A stretch of 33,489 nt of DNA from contig CAMPET010000042.1 in assembly GCA_946803715.1 (NCBI GenBank), forward strand, positions 95,710-129,198, written 5' to 3'. This document shows positions 19,769 to 30,951 of this stretch, one piece after another. The notes beneath the pieces are model-generated. The model was not told the origin of the DNA and ran no database searches. It saw nothing but the letters and a program-made list of their open reading frames with translations. The first letter of the stretch is position 1; every line of letters starts with the position of its first letter. The position numbers and the translations under genes were made by a program. The stretch is from Beroe ovata (lineage: Eukaryota > Ctenophora > Nuda > Beroida > Beroidae).

Positions 19769-20379
19769 AGTCAATGTCATGATCACTCCACTGATCAATA
19801 TTGGATTTGGATATGATTATGACACTGAGTATCAGTATCACAATAGAATGTAGAAGTTTGTTCGGAGCGGAGTTTTATTCTTAAAATTCTTTAATTAGCT
19901 TTAAACTGTATGAGTATCAGTATGTTATTGTTATTCAAACATTAATTTCAAACAAAATAAGATCGAAATTTATTCAATATTACTCCCATTCCCAAAGATG
20001 TAATTGCAATTGTACCTAAAATACCCGTAGTGAAATTGAAAGTATTTCAGGCAACGAGTCGAGTCATGCGACATAAAATTCCCATCCCTGAAATATGAGC
20101 CCATCTCGAAATACGTCAAGAGACAGAATATGCCGATAGACTTGATACCCAATCTCACTAAAACTAATGACACCTGTATAACTTAAAAATAAAATCAAAA
20201 ACAACATAAGGGTAAACGATCACTTTTGTATCTAAACGTGTTGAGTTCCGTTCGATTTTTCTTTTTCTCATTACGCAGTGACTTCGCACACTTACAGATT
20301 GTACTAAAACTTGCTGAACTCAATCTGAATTAGACTTTAAAATAGGAAAATCTATATTCCGAGCTCATCGCCAGTCACA

Positions 20380-21870
20380 ATGGAAGTGGCACACAGGAAG
20401 CGGTGTTTTTTCACCGTGTTGTTGAGTGTTAACATCCTCACTGTTACTAACGGTTTGATTCTCATTGGAGGAGGCATCTTCCTCCTCATAAGAGGTCACC
20501 ACATCTTTCCTCAGATAAACAAAAACAGGTACACGCATTCGAAAATTGTGATTTATGATTATAGTAACTGTAACTGTAAGGTGGCAAATAGTGATAGTGA
20601 TATTCAGGGAAATTAGTTGTTAGTACTTGCCACTTGGTTCAACTCAAGCTGACACAATATTACAGCGATAGTCTGGTAGTACTATGCGGTAGTTTCGTCA
20701 CCACTGGGATGATTGTCTCCAGTTTTGGGGGATTTGGCTGCTACGCTACCCTCACACGGAAATACCTCAACTGTTACTTCTCACTGGTCTTCACCATTGC
20801 AATTATACAGAGTTGCCTTGTTATAGCAGGTATGTAGGTCAGGAACCTGGTAAACGAAGAGAGACCAGACCTTAATGAGATCTGAAAACCGATATGAGAC
20901 CTGATAACCGATATGAGACCTGAAAACCAATGACCAAATCAGAAGAACAGATCAGGAATCGCCGGGGGGGGGGGGNNNNNNNNNNNNNNACGACCATGCA
21001 GGTTGTTACAAACAAGATTGGGTATCTGGTCAGTTAGAGAGTTATTCAGCAACCCTGTTCAGACAGTACAATAATGGGACGGCGAGAGACTGGCAGCGTA
21101 GCCTAGTGGACCTGATACAGAGCTCCTACTTGTGTTGTGGGCGAGTTTCTACCCTATATGCTATTGCTATAGCTGTTTTCATATGTTATTGTCAATGACA
21201 CTAACTCCGACATCACTAACTCTAATTCCGTGTCAGGTTGGATGGGAGAGGTTCAACTTACTGGGATCTGTGGTATGACCATCTCCCGCCCTCATGTTGT
21301 GAGAGTAACACCGCATCTCATAGTGACGTCACCGTTCCTCATAGTGACGTCACACCAACCCCGACCACACGCCAGTGCAGTGCTCACAACCCGACTCTTC
21401 ACAACCGATCCTGCAACACGCCACTAACCCGTCTCACAGACTCCCTGACATGGGGTACCATAGCAACCCTCCTCGCGTCTCTACTCGTCAACTTGGCACT
21501 GATGACGGCATCAAAACTCCTCAGAAGGCTCGTCAGGAAGGAAGAAATGAACGAGTTCATTTACACACACGTGCACAACATTCAATCAGCCCAGGGTAAA
21601 GATGTCAGTATGGATCATGTTGCTAGGGGTTCCTCGGAGTTCCGTTGCCCTGGGAAACCGAGGGGAGAGATACCAACTAGGAATGTTGCTACGCGGAATG
21701 TTGCTATGAGGGGTTCAGATGTTGCTGCAGCTGAGGTTGCCATGATGTCAGGCTTCAAACGCGTGTCGAGTGTTGCTCGGATATCTGACGCTTCTCGGGT
21801 ATCATACTCAAGGACTTCGTACAATAAGCAGTGCAACAATAACCAACCATTCAACTCTACTTGGTTATGA
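20380..21870 (+). CDS. Tetraspanin
   Basis: The exons seen are 20380-20528, 20666-20829, 21002-21144 and 21237-21870 (TGA). TM1 (FFTVLLSVNILTVTNGLILI), TM2 (VVLCGSFVTTGMIVSSFGGF followed by GCY) and TM3 (CYFSLVFTIAIIQSCLVIAG) are followed by a large extracellular loop with the tetraspanin signature CCG (SSYLCCG), then PSCC and two more cysteines. TM4 is WGTIATLLASLLVNLALMTA. Tetraspanins organise membrane microdomains and partner receptors. The tail of about 110 aa is long for the family and contains degenerate repeats (RNVATRNVAMRG). The junction 21144/21237 is problematic: the exon with CCG ends at phase 0 on a weak GTTTCT donor, but the next exon needs phase 2. A donor inside the Leu codon before CCG (GTGTTG) would restore phase but lose CCG. 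Intron 2 contains an N run, so an extra exon could be hidden there. Confidence 0.85.
20976..20989. other. Assembly gap (14 N) after a poly-G run
   Basis: Fourteen N follow a run of G in tetraspanin intron 2. True length and content are unknown. Confidence 0.98.
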
Positions 21871-22529
21871 GGCCATAATCGCCTCATCACGATACTGATG
21901 AACTATGCTAATGGAAGTGGCCGTGGCAAACAAATATAATAGCTGTTAACCATCGACAACTATAGCGACACGCGATTGACAGTTCATGTCGCGATTGTTG
22001 ATAATTCGAATTTTTTAAAAACAATTTTGTAATAATACTTCACTAAGTAAAATATTCTCCAGCATGCGATATCCTATCTTCTCTTGATTTCCAAATATCG
22101 CTATTATGTATGCTGGAAACTGACAAACACACAACACATGAAACACAAATTAAATGGGACACAGACTGGACAATTATAGAACACAAACAGTAGAACACAA
22201 GCATTTCCATTGAGTACTACGTATAGAGGTTTTCCAGAAGGGTGTGGGTCTGATCTTCATCTGATATCATTATCCACTTCCAGATTGGATCTTCTTGTTT
22301 AGGATTTCAGATGTAATCCTAGTCAACTCCGAAACTATCGATTGTTCAGTCACGGTTTGACGAACTGTTACCAATTAGCAGCTCATTTCTGAAGATCCTG
22401 ACATCATGAATATGTTCTTGACAAAACCCTAGTCCGTCGTCTGTCCTTCATGAACAATGAACACCGCTGGCGAGTTGGAGTGAAACGACTGCTGCAGTAC
22501 ACTTACAAATCGCTATTCATGCACCTTGT
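21871..22529. other. Convergent intergenic region
   Basis: The 3' ends of the tetraspanin (plus) and GPCR (minus) face each other here. I see no gene, repeat or element beyond AT-rich UTR-like sequence. Confidence 0.5.
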
Positions 22530-25500
22530 TCAAGAAATATCGATATTCCGTGTAGTCATGATGCGTCTCATTTTCAACTGCGGACTCATGTTACTATATA
22601 ACCGGTCGTCACCGTTACTCAGCACCCCGTCAGACACGGTTACACCTGCCGTAACGCGGCCGCGTGTTACGGCGTGCATCGTAACGAGTTTGTGATTGTT
22701 CTGTAGTTTGTGAGCAGAGGATGGAACTCGTTTGAAGAGCGAGGCAGCGTGTATTCTGAATGTGAGCTGTTGACGTTGTCTGTCAAGTCCACAGAATTGT
22801 AGTATGGGACTGATGGCCGGATAGAGGGTGGGTATCAGGAACTTAACCTGTGTAGTTGAGATCTTATTGGGAAGTTGTTATTGAGTGTTGTTAGTGTTGT
22901 TAATGGGGGGGGGGTTGTTTTAGAGTGTTGTTAGTGTTGTTAATGGGGGGTTGTTACTGAGTGTTGTTACTGAGTGTTGTCATGACATTGCCAGTGTCTG
23001 ACTCGAGCTAGAAAACACTGATACTCACCGCGAATAGTGTTATGAATAGTCGTGGCGGACAGCTGCTGATCACGGAGATGTCACTGACTTCCTCCAAACT
23101 ATTCAGGAAGTAGAAAACGAGGGTGGGAATGTAACATCTGTGGGTGGGATTATAGGGGGTAAGAGATATCGTGGAATTCCGCCCCCCCCCATTTCCGAAT
23201 AATATTCAAGATAGTTTAATGATCAAGACGTATTCGTTCGCTATTTTACCAAGTTTCTTGACGAATGTTATAATCACAGGTGAGAGGAATGCATTGATTA
23301 TGGTTGGTCGCATAAATTCAATATGCCTGAAGCTGATCAGTAAACCACCCCAAATAACCATATCGAGCCTTGAAAATGGTGGGGTGGGAATTTCATTACA
23401 AATTATAGTATTACAATACCCATTACCCAGCCTGGGGAACAGATTCATGGTTACAAATCCCGTTCTAATTTATCAAATTCGTACCCTATTCCTAATTCGT
23501 AACCTATTCCTAATTCGTCTAACTAGTGACCTGTCTAATTAGTGACTTGTCTGTCTGACTATTCAAGAGGAGAGTACACCCGGAAATGTAATCATACGTT
23601 TGAGACGCGTAAACCCAGTTGATATTGTCATGCAGTGAATTTCCCACGGCGCATCTGTGCCACCGTCACAAGCCAGTGAATAGGAGTGGAAAACGGTAAA
23701 TAGGTTTAGTAGGGTACAGCACCGACTTTAAATTCGATCCCCCTTCGATGGTGGTCAAATAATAGGCTGCGATTCCAAGAAATTTAAGACAACTCCTTTA
23801 CTTTCTTGATATTCAAGAGAGTAAAGGAGTGTGAGTGATTTTTCGAACATGAAATCTGAGGATCAAGTACCATAGAATCGTAGTTAAATAGCTTTGCGAT
23901 CATTGGTGAAATTTACGAGTCAGGAAGAATTTCATGGTATCTCAGCAGCAGTATTCTGCTTCTGAAAGTACATATGCAGATCCTAGCAAGAGCAGCTGTG
24001 TTAACATGCTAAGTGCTCCAGCCATCAATTTCAACACTCACATGAGGAAGAATGATGTGAGAAGTACGATCATGAAAGTTGTCTTAGTGAATGTTTCTCG
24101 GGCTTGCTGGGCAGTGGGGTTCCTGTAGGACTTGGCAAGCTCTTTGATCACGTACCTGGAGATGGTTAAATTCATGCATGACATCAATTGACAACGTACC
24201 ATGAAATTGAAAACACTTAAAAAGGTCTCATGATAACACTTGACACACATGACACCAGTTGACACACACATGACACCAGTTGACACACATGACACCAGTT
24301 GACACACACCATGACAACACTTGGCACACATGACACCAGTTGACACACACCATGACACCACTTGACACACATGAAACCAGTTGACACACACCATGACACC
24401 ACTTGACACACACCATGACACCAGTTGACACACACATGACATCAGACTTACGAGTTGGAGATGGTAGTGAGGACAGTTCCGCACAGAATGGGAATTACAT
24501 CGAGCGGGAATACCAAGAACTTGTACGTGTATAGGTTTTCTGGACAGAACGGGACAGAATAGGTGAAGAAGGACTGTAACGTCCACCTGAAATAATCAGC
24601 ATGTTGTCCAAATAGCAGCTGTGTTGAGGATTATATGCGTATACTTGCTGTAAGGTAAAGGGGCGTTCCTTCTCTTTTTCGCATAGTGGGGCACACCTCA
24701 CACCTTCTTCGTTTCGATAAGAGTTAGTAAATTCTCTTTTGACTCTGTTTACAAATGAAATACGTCTTTATCGCTTCACGAAAGGGTTGGCATGTCTGCC
24801 AGAGAGCTGCCTATTTTATCCTCTAATTCCTTTTACGGTTACCCCTGTCCTCTAACCTCAGCCTACAAGCATAACCCTAAACCTAATCCTCATCCCATAT
24901 CTGCAACCCATGGGAAATAGAAGTTATGGGCACTCTTTCAGAAAGCCTGGGTACTGCAGCTATTAGGAACTCACTTGCACTGCAATATGTATCTAACTGC
25001 GAGCCAGAGCACGCCAAACGTCCAGCACAATCCAGACATAACGGCGGTAACCAATCTCGAGGAGTACATCTTGTATCTGAAGGGACTGGCAATGCTCCAA
25101 CCCCGAATAGTGCTCAGAGTTGTAACCAACATGATCGTACACGTGTATCCAAACCACCACATGTGACCTGAGCACGTGTTGAGCACGTGTGAGACACACG
25201 TGATGTTGTCATGGCAACAATAATTGTACAGTACACACCATACACTCATAGACATGTAACTGTGTGCGAGTGCGCGCCTTCTCACCGACAGAAAGCTCGA
25301 AGTAGTATTGGTGTGATGCGGTGTCCATCTGATCGATCACTTGTCTGCCCCTCACTAAATACACTCCTCCATAGAGAGAAGTACACCCTACCAGTATACC
25401 AACTGCTGACAACTGTGGGGGAAAAGGGGGATGAGACACTGAGAGGGATGAGGGTCTCACTACCTCATCTCCTGACAGCTGCTACCCCATCTCTTGACAG

Positions 25501-25905
25501 CTGCTACCTCATCTCTTGACAGCTGCTACCTCATCTCTTGACAGCTGCAGGGTATAGCATCGCCAGGCAATGTGTGCGGAGCTTTATGGGAGCGAGGGTG
25601 TGGGGCATGATCCAGCAAAATAGGGTTGCGGATTGGGGTGGGGAAGTGTGAGTCATGGCATCATGTAGTAATAAAGAAGTGAGGTGTGAAATCGCACCAC
25701 TAGCTAGTGCACTACTCACCTCGACAAACATGCAAGCTGATGCTCGTTGAGAAGCATCTCTGAAGTAGGCGAAGAACACAACCCCATTCCCTAAGACAGC
25801 CAAAACTCCTCCGATCAAATGAAGAGATCCGATAATTAGGTCGGTGCCAAGGGACGGGTAGATTTGGGGCGTGGCCGTCACTTCAGACCCATTACCAGTT
25901 ATCAT
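22530..25905 (-). CDS. Rhodopsin-like (class A) G-protein-coupled receptor, orphan
   Basis: Seven exons keep phase throughout and give 393 aa: 25905-25720, 25412-25286, 25167-24975, 24586-24452, 24155-24042, 23137-23029 and 22847-22530. A short N-terminus has an N-glycosylation-like NGS. TM1 contains the class A landmark Asn (LAVLGNGVVFFAYF). TM2 is LSAVGILVGCTSLYGGVYL. TM3 ends TIRGWSIASPFRY, where the DRY Arg is kept but Asp and Tyr are not. TM4 has the conserved Trp (SGLCWTFGVLWLAV). TM5 is FLVFPLDVIPILCGTVL. The third cytoplasmic loop is short, and TM6 is FMIVLLTSFFLM. TM7 is FLIPTLYPAISPILQF with no canonical NPxxY. The cytoplasmic tail of about 90 aa is basic. The ligand is unknown. Introns between nearly every helix are unusual for many class A receptors. 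Introns 1, 2, 4 and 6 carry repeats or motif clusters. Confidence 0.85.
22873..22980. repeat. GTTGTTAGTGTTGTT-rich tandem repeat
   Basis: Imperfect tandem units of GAGTGTTGTTAGTGTTGTTA with G runs lie in GPCR intron 6. Confidence 0.8.
23793..23829. repeat. 37-bp hairpin (17-bp arms, 3-base loop)
   Basis: CTCCTTTACTTTCTTGA (23793-23809), loop TAT, then the reverse complement with one mismatch (23813-23829). It lies in GPCR intron 5. Confidence 0.8.
24238..24440. repeat. Minisatellite of 20-22 bp units in GPCR intron 4
   Basis: About nine imperfect copies of a unit like TTGACACACATGACACCAG fill most of the intron between exons 4 and 5. Confidence 0.9.
25173..25202. promoter_or_regulatory. Three CACGTG E-boxes
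   Basis: CACGTG occurs at 25173, 25184 and 25197 in GPCR intron 2, just upstream (minus sense) of the exon 3 acceptor. It is the second such triple cluster in the window. Function is inferred only. Confidence 0.3.
25205..25218. promoter_or_regulatory. X-box (RFX-type) motif
   Basis: GTTGTCATGGCAAC matches RYYNYYWWRRNRAC exactly. It lies in GPCR intron 2, directly next to the E-box cluster. Confidence 0.4.
25461..25548. repeat. 22-bp minisatellite, four units, in GPCR intron 1
   Basis: TACCTCATCTCTTGACAGCT plus GC is repeated four times with one or two changes per unit. Confidence 0.9.
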
Positions 25906-27405
25906 GGTCTGGAAGGGAAAGAGTGGGTCAAATTGCGGCTTTCATAGTGGCAAAGCTTTTAATAAAACCAGATACAAAATATTATAGTACGAGAGACAAT
26001 GGCCAGCCCGACACACCAGACACACCCACCGCTTTCAAAGCCAGAAATGGTAGCGCGGGTTTACGGGTTAACCTACATATTATATAGTGGTTAGGGAGAC
26101 CGTGAACGCAAATTATAGCCACCTTCAGGGACTGAAAGTGAAAGGCAGTTAAGATGAAATAAAAAGCACCTATTTCCTAAACACACAACTACTCTATAAT
26201 GTGAAAATGGGTACTGGGGATTGCTTGATTTGGTAGTATTCGAGGACAATTGCAGCAACATTGCTCCTTTTAACACCGCAGTGAAATCAATATCCGCAGT
26301 ATTGGGGTTTCAGCCGCATACCCCAATACGCCCGAGTGGGGCATCGAGCTACTTGATTACATAACCACAGTACTGGGCCGCTAGTTCCTGGAGTAGGCCC
26401 TGGTGACATGGGTCCTGCTGCATTGCACACCGTCCCTGCAGTACAGTGGTCTGTAATTATAAGCGCACATTCACCCAAATATTGCATACTTCATAACTCA
26501 GGGCCCCCACAGTGGCATGTGTCCATCACGGTAAGTATGATTATAAAACACACTCTTCTCCCCCTGAAACTGTATTTTATGACGACGCATGGGCCCAGTG
26601 TCATTATGGGTCCAGTGTCAATTATTAACAAGGTTGAATCTTTTGATTGATATATGCCGGTCAAATTATGTAATTCGTCCTTCGTCACTTAGTGACTCAC
26701 TAATTAGATTTGCCATGCGCCTTCCATGAAATCAAAAGAAGGTGAATTAATTCAATGATAACGATTCTCCACCTATAATAGCCCCGAAAATCAGGTAATG
26801 TTTCAAAAATTCCATTTTTTCATACCCCGATGGAAAATTTCTCGATATTATAAATCAATTGTGCGAATTATACGCGCCATTTCTCGACTTACATACATCG
26901 AGATACTATTATAGTATGGAGCAAATAACTTTGCAAGGGAGCACGTTCGTTGGATATACTCCGTTGCAAATGAGAATGTGGGATGATTCAACTGATTGAA
27001 TTATGTTGGGGAACCAGTCCACAGCAGTGCTCACAACCAAAAATGGCGCGTACAGAACGTACCCTGGGTATTGTTACATTGATTGCTCTCTTTCTTGTAG
27101 CACGGTTTACGAGGCGTCGTCTGTATAATATACGCGGTATAGTATATACTTTGTGCATACCCCCCAGTTTTGCAAAACTTCCCCTTCCTACTGTAATTGA
27201 TGACGGAATCGGATATGATAATGATGAATTTTTGGTGGAAATTATCCGTTATTTTTCTGCCCACGTTTTGCAACGTATATGGAATGTGTTTTCCAAAATA
27301 TGTGGATTGTCGCTTTCCTTGTCGTTTTTCACATGACTTTTTCACTTAACTTTAACTTGACTTTGGGCGAATTATAGACAGAAACGAATACCACGGTGTC
27401 ATGAG

Positions 27406-27445
27406 TGCAGTGAACACTGCAGTGACGAGTGCAGTGAACACTGCA
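27406..27445. repeat. Duplicated 16-bp palindrome
   Basis: TGCAGTGAACACTGCA occurs at 27406-27421 and 27430-27445 (24-bp period). Each copy pairs TGCAGTG with CACTGCA around AA. Confidence 0.85.
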
Positions 27446-28915
27446 GCGACCCTCTCACTCGCTATGCCGTTATCGAAGAAGAATGCATCGCCAAAATTAT
27501 CGTTGTTAAAATTCCGACAAGACGTGCAGAATGCATATTCAAAAATTATTGGTGTAGAGACAAGATACGTAGACGACCAAAACAAATACAGCTGTGTGTC
27601 TGTGTGTAGGTGTTGGTGTGTGTGGGTCAGTGTCTGTGTAAGTCTGACAGTGATACACGTACAGACACTGACACACAGCCACTGACACACTAACAGCGTC
27701 TGTGTGAGTGTCTGACGTCTGTGCATGTCTTGTCATTGTACTTGTCATTGTACTTGTCATAGTTTTTGTCATAGTCTGTGTCATTCGGTTCGACTTTACC
27801 TGACTTTATGAGATGTGTGAATGTTCTAGAGGTTTGCTCAGTGCTACACAGAATGAAGGTGTGATTTTTGAATTTTTTGCTATGAATTCAGTGAGCGCGA
27901 TGCGAAGACCTTGATTTTCTGATTATTTTGCACGGTTCTATACAGATTGATTGTCTGCCCTAGCTCTGCTGTCTCCTATATCACATTTACACGTGACAAT
28001 GTGAACCATGTGCGCAATCTCAGGAAGTAGGATGCTTCAATGTGACTGAATTAGATAACACGGTGACAACGAAATGATGATTTTTGAATTAGGTGAGTAG
28101 CAATTGAGGAAATTGGGTATTGATTATTTGTGGTCGAACGATCTACCATTACATCCACATACTGGACTTCCTGAAGGAATCAAGAATATTCTGAAAGAAT
28201 AAACATCCATGTCTGAAGATGTCGCATTGCCACACGTGTGAATAACAAATATTGCGAACTTATAGCCCGCTTGCTATTATATGTGGGAAAACGTAATAAA
28301 ATGTCAGACTTCGTAATCTAGCCTTTGCGCCTTGCGGTCACAAACAGATCAAATCAAGTGAAGTATCTTTAAACTATGAGGTAATCCACCTTCTGGCGTA
28401 ACTTCCTGTTCAAAAACCAAGTCATGGTCGTAGGTATGAAGTTGAAATAGTCCAGGAAATTGCACTTCATATCACTCCAGCTTGATACCCTTGACCCAAG
28501 TTATGTGACACGGAGGCAGGATTGCAGTAGGTCGGGCGAGGCAAGCGTGGTGAAGCAAGCGTGGATAAAATATAATAAGCGACACTTATAATAGATAATG
28601 TCATCGAAAGTAGGTTTGGGATAATGTTATGCAACATGATCTAATTCAGCACGCAAAGTAGGAGAATATTGTAGATTGTAAGTACTTTCTGTGTTGGTGA
28701 AAAAGATAGGTTCTCAAAGAAATAGTAGCGTTGATCACTGAACAAACAGGTGATTATATCATGGGATTTCTAAGCGTTCTAAAAATTAGAAGTGGTGCAA
28801 TTCACTTTAAATCGAGCTAAACTGAAAATGAACTTAGTTTTCGTCAACATGAACACCAATTGCAGCTGCGCAATTTACTGTTGGTAAAACCATTTACGTT
28901 ACGTGTGTTTGCGTG

Positions 28916-28962
<47 letters not shown>

Positions 28963-29042
28963 CATGCGTGTGTGCGTTNGTGTGTGTGTGTGTGTGTGTG
29001 AGTGTGTGTGAGTGTGTATGTATGTGTGTATGTATGTGTGTG
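28916..29042. repeat. (TG)n microsatellite with one N
   Basis: A TG-dinucleotide tract with TGTATG variants; position 28979 is N, so repeat length is uncertain. Confidence 0.95.
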
Positions 29043-30089
29043 TCCACCAAACCTGTAAAAATTATGCCACACGGCAATCTGAATGATATCTTTACTAAAG
29101 AGTGAGCGAGGAAGGAAGATCGTTAAGCCAACCAAAATTTGCGTCAATTATGCTATATAATGAAATGTCGTCATGGTTCCAAGGTAACGAACATGCGACA
29201 TAATATTGCATTTTTGCGATAGATCAACTGCATTCCATCCCCCACACAACATTTTCCTAAAACGTGGATATTCCAGGTGGAAATATAAAGTCGAAGAATG
29301 ATGACAATAAAATGCCTTAATATGTTTAATAAGTGCGCTTTTCATTAAGGGTGTGGTCGCGAAGCAAATGTTAAATCAGGTTATGAAATTGAAACATATG
29401 GTGTCGTTCTATTTCAAAATTTCAATATGGCATGGAATCCAGACAGCTAATATTGATAACTGTATAATGAGGATTAAAAATCGGAAATCAAGTTTTTAAA
29501 CTGGTTACTGGTTAGGCCTGCTTACCATGTTGACCTCCCATACTATATCACTGGGCCGGTCAATCTCGACTGAATCCATTACTACCATATAGCCGCACGG
29601 ATTGAGTTTTAATTTCAGGTTTAAAATGTGTGGTTAGATATGTATCATGTTATCCATTCACAACGACCTATATTGCAAGGGCATGGACATTGGACAATAG
29701 GTATATTTATATGGTTCATGACATTACAGTACTGAGTTTCAAATCTGGTGACTTGAATTCGAATAATACTTAAAATGAGAACAAACCACCTAGAAAAAGT
29801 TCAACATTGGAAATCAAATACCTAATATATCCTGGAGAAAAATACAAAACAATTTAGGTACCTAAAATGTTCTCATACTTCCTTCATAGTATCATTAAGG
29901 AGGTAATTCTAGTGTCATCAAAGTGAGAGATCATTTTACGAAACTACCGATGCTACGGACTACGGTTATTTCATTGAAGTGAACGACCCCCTGAACCAAA
30001 ATTTGAGAAATTTCATTTTCACAGAATTCATGACCTCTATGTATACACGTCTTGCAAGTGATGACAATATTTTCAGTGTTTTCTCTCAG

Positions 30090-30474
30090 TATCATAGCAA
30101 ATGGGTTTGCAGATACTATATCATGTCTGGACATGGATATCATGGAGCTATGCAGACAGGTGAGACACTTGTGCGAGACACTTGTGTGAGACGCATGACA
30201 CTTGTGTGAGACACTTGTGTGAGACACTTGTGTGAGACACTTGTGCGAGACACTTGTGTGAGACAATATCATTTTTCCAGCATCTTGTGGAGGAGATTCA
30301 GTGATAGATTCGTCGAATTGATTGTTACAGAATAACAAACAATCTATTCGTTATTTCAGAGGGAAGTATGCTCAGAGCAAGTTCCAGATTTCGAGACCCT
30401 CTGTCGAGTTTACCTCAGAAGTCGCGGTAGAGTGGAAACAACTGAACGAGACATAGAGACTGTCTCTTATAGAG
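30090..30474 (+). CDS. Unrecognised gene fragment, two exons
   Basis: Exon 30090-30159 has a strong acceptor (TTTTCTCTCAG) and a GTGAGA donor. It joins exon 30360-30474 (acceptor TTATTTCAG, donor GTGAAT) at phase 0. The joined peptide of about 61 aa contains FADTISCLDMDIMELCRQ and then REVCSEQVPDFETLCRVYLR, with four cysteines, and stays open to the donor. The frame enters at phase 2 and leaves at phase 1. Exons on either side were not found. A competing longer frame (29979-30209) runs through the first exon but breaks at the junction. No family is recognised. Support comes from splice signals and phase only. Confidence 0.35.
30163..30263. repeat. 13-bp minisatellite
   Basis: About seven copies of GAGACACTTGTGT fill the start of the intron between the two exons at 30090-30159 and 30360-30474. 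Confidence 0.9.
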
Positions 30475-30951
30475 GTGAATATACATATTTTCCTAGACAG
30501 CAATTCAAAATTGAAGCTAAATGACACAGTTTTCATAAGCACAGTTTTCATAAGCTTCAGTTGCTAAATATGAAGCTGCAATCGCGCGGCTCGGTTGCAT
30601 ACGTATACGGAAAACTCAGGGCAGCAGAAATAAACATCCATAATCCACACAGCATACACAGTACACACAACTATTGCAGCACCCAAGTGTGACGTATGAA
30701 GTTCAATAGTACTAATTACGACGGGAATTCCCTTAATTGGGCTGTGTCATATAAATTTCCTGCGGATATTTGTATAAAACACAGTATAAAACACAGTATA
30801 ATATACTGCAGTAAAATATGAGGACTGAAGCACGCATCCATGGCCCATGCAGACTGCACAGTTCACTCATCATAGATATGATGATTTATCATAGGACCTG
30901 CTATAATCGGGATGGACCGATATGAGCCGAGCTGGGACATATATATTGGTA

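Larger units (their letters stand above)
18422..20379. other. Divergent intergenic region between LSD1 and the tetraspanin
   Basis: About 2 kb separates two divergently transcribed starts and should contain both promoters. It holds two inverted-repeat elements (19201-19484 and 19658-19768). GC-rich GCGCGC patches occur at 19201-19490, in contrast to AT-rich flanks. A motif like GAAAATTTCATTTCGCGC (19134) recurs in altered form at 19331. No gene is recognised. Confidence 0.5.
25906..30089. other. Gene-poor stretch with microsatellites
   Basis: No gene is recognised in 4.2 kb. The GPCR promoter should lie near 25906-26100. Notable items: a plus-strand open frame at 27043-27336 with a hydrophobic start (MARTERTLGIVTLIALFLVA) but no family; a tandem palindrome at 27406-27445; CA/TG-rich repeats at 27590-27700; 12-bp repeats of TTGTCATTGTAC at 27729-27785; and a long (TG)n at 28916-29042. 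Confidence 0.4.

Noticed and set aside
24217-24437. Repeated CVNWCHVCQ-type open frames on the minus strand
   Set aside because: Translations of the minisatellite in GPCR intron 4.
27043-27336. 97-aa plus-strand open frame with a hydrophobic N-terminus
   Set aside because: No family resemblance, no splice support, and the composition looks like AT-rich chance coding. Kept only as a note in the gene-poor stretch.
28844-29147. His/Thr and Cys/Val repeat open frames on both strands
   Set aside because: Translations of a (TG)n tract containing an N.
29979-30209. Long plus-strand open frame overlapping the exon at 30090
   Set aside because: Its frame does not continue across the junction to the next exon without stops, whereas the frame starting at the strong acceptor at 30090 does.
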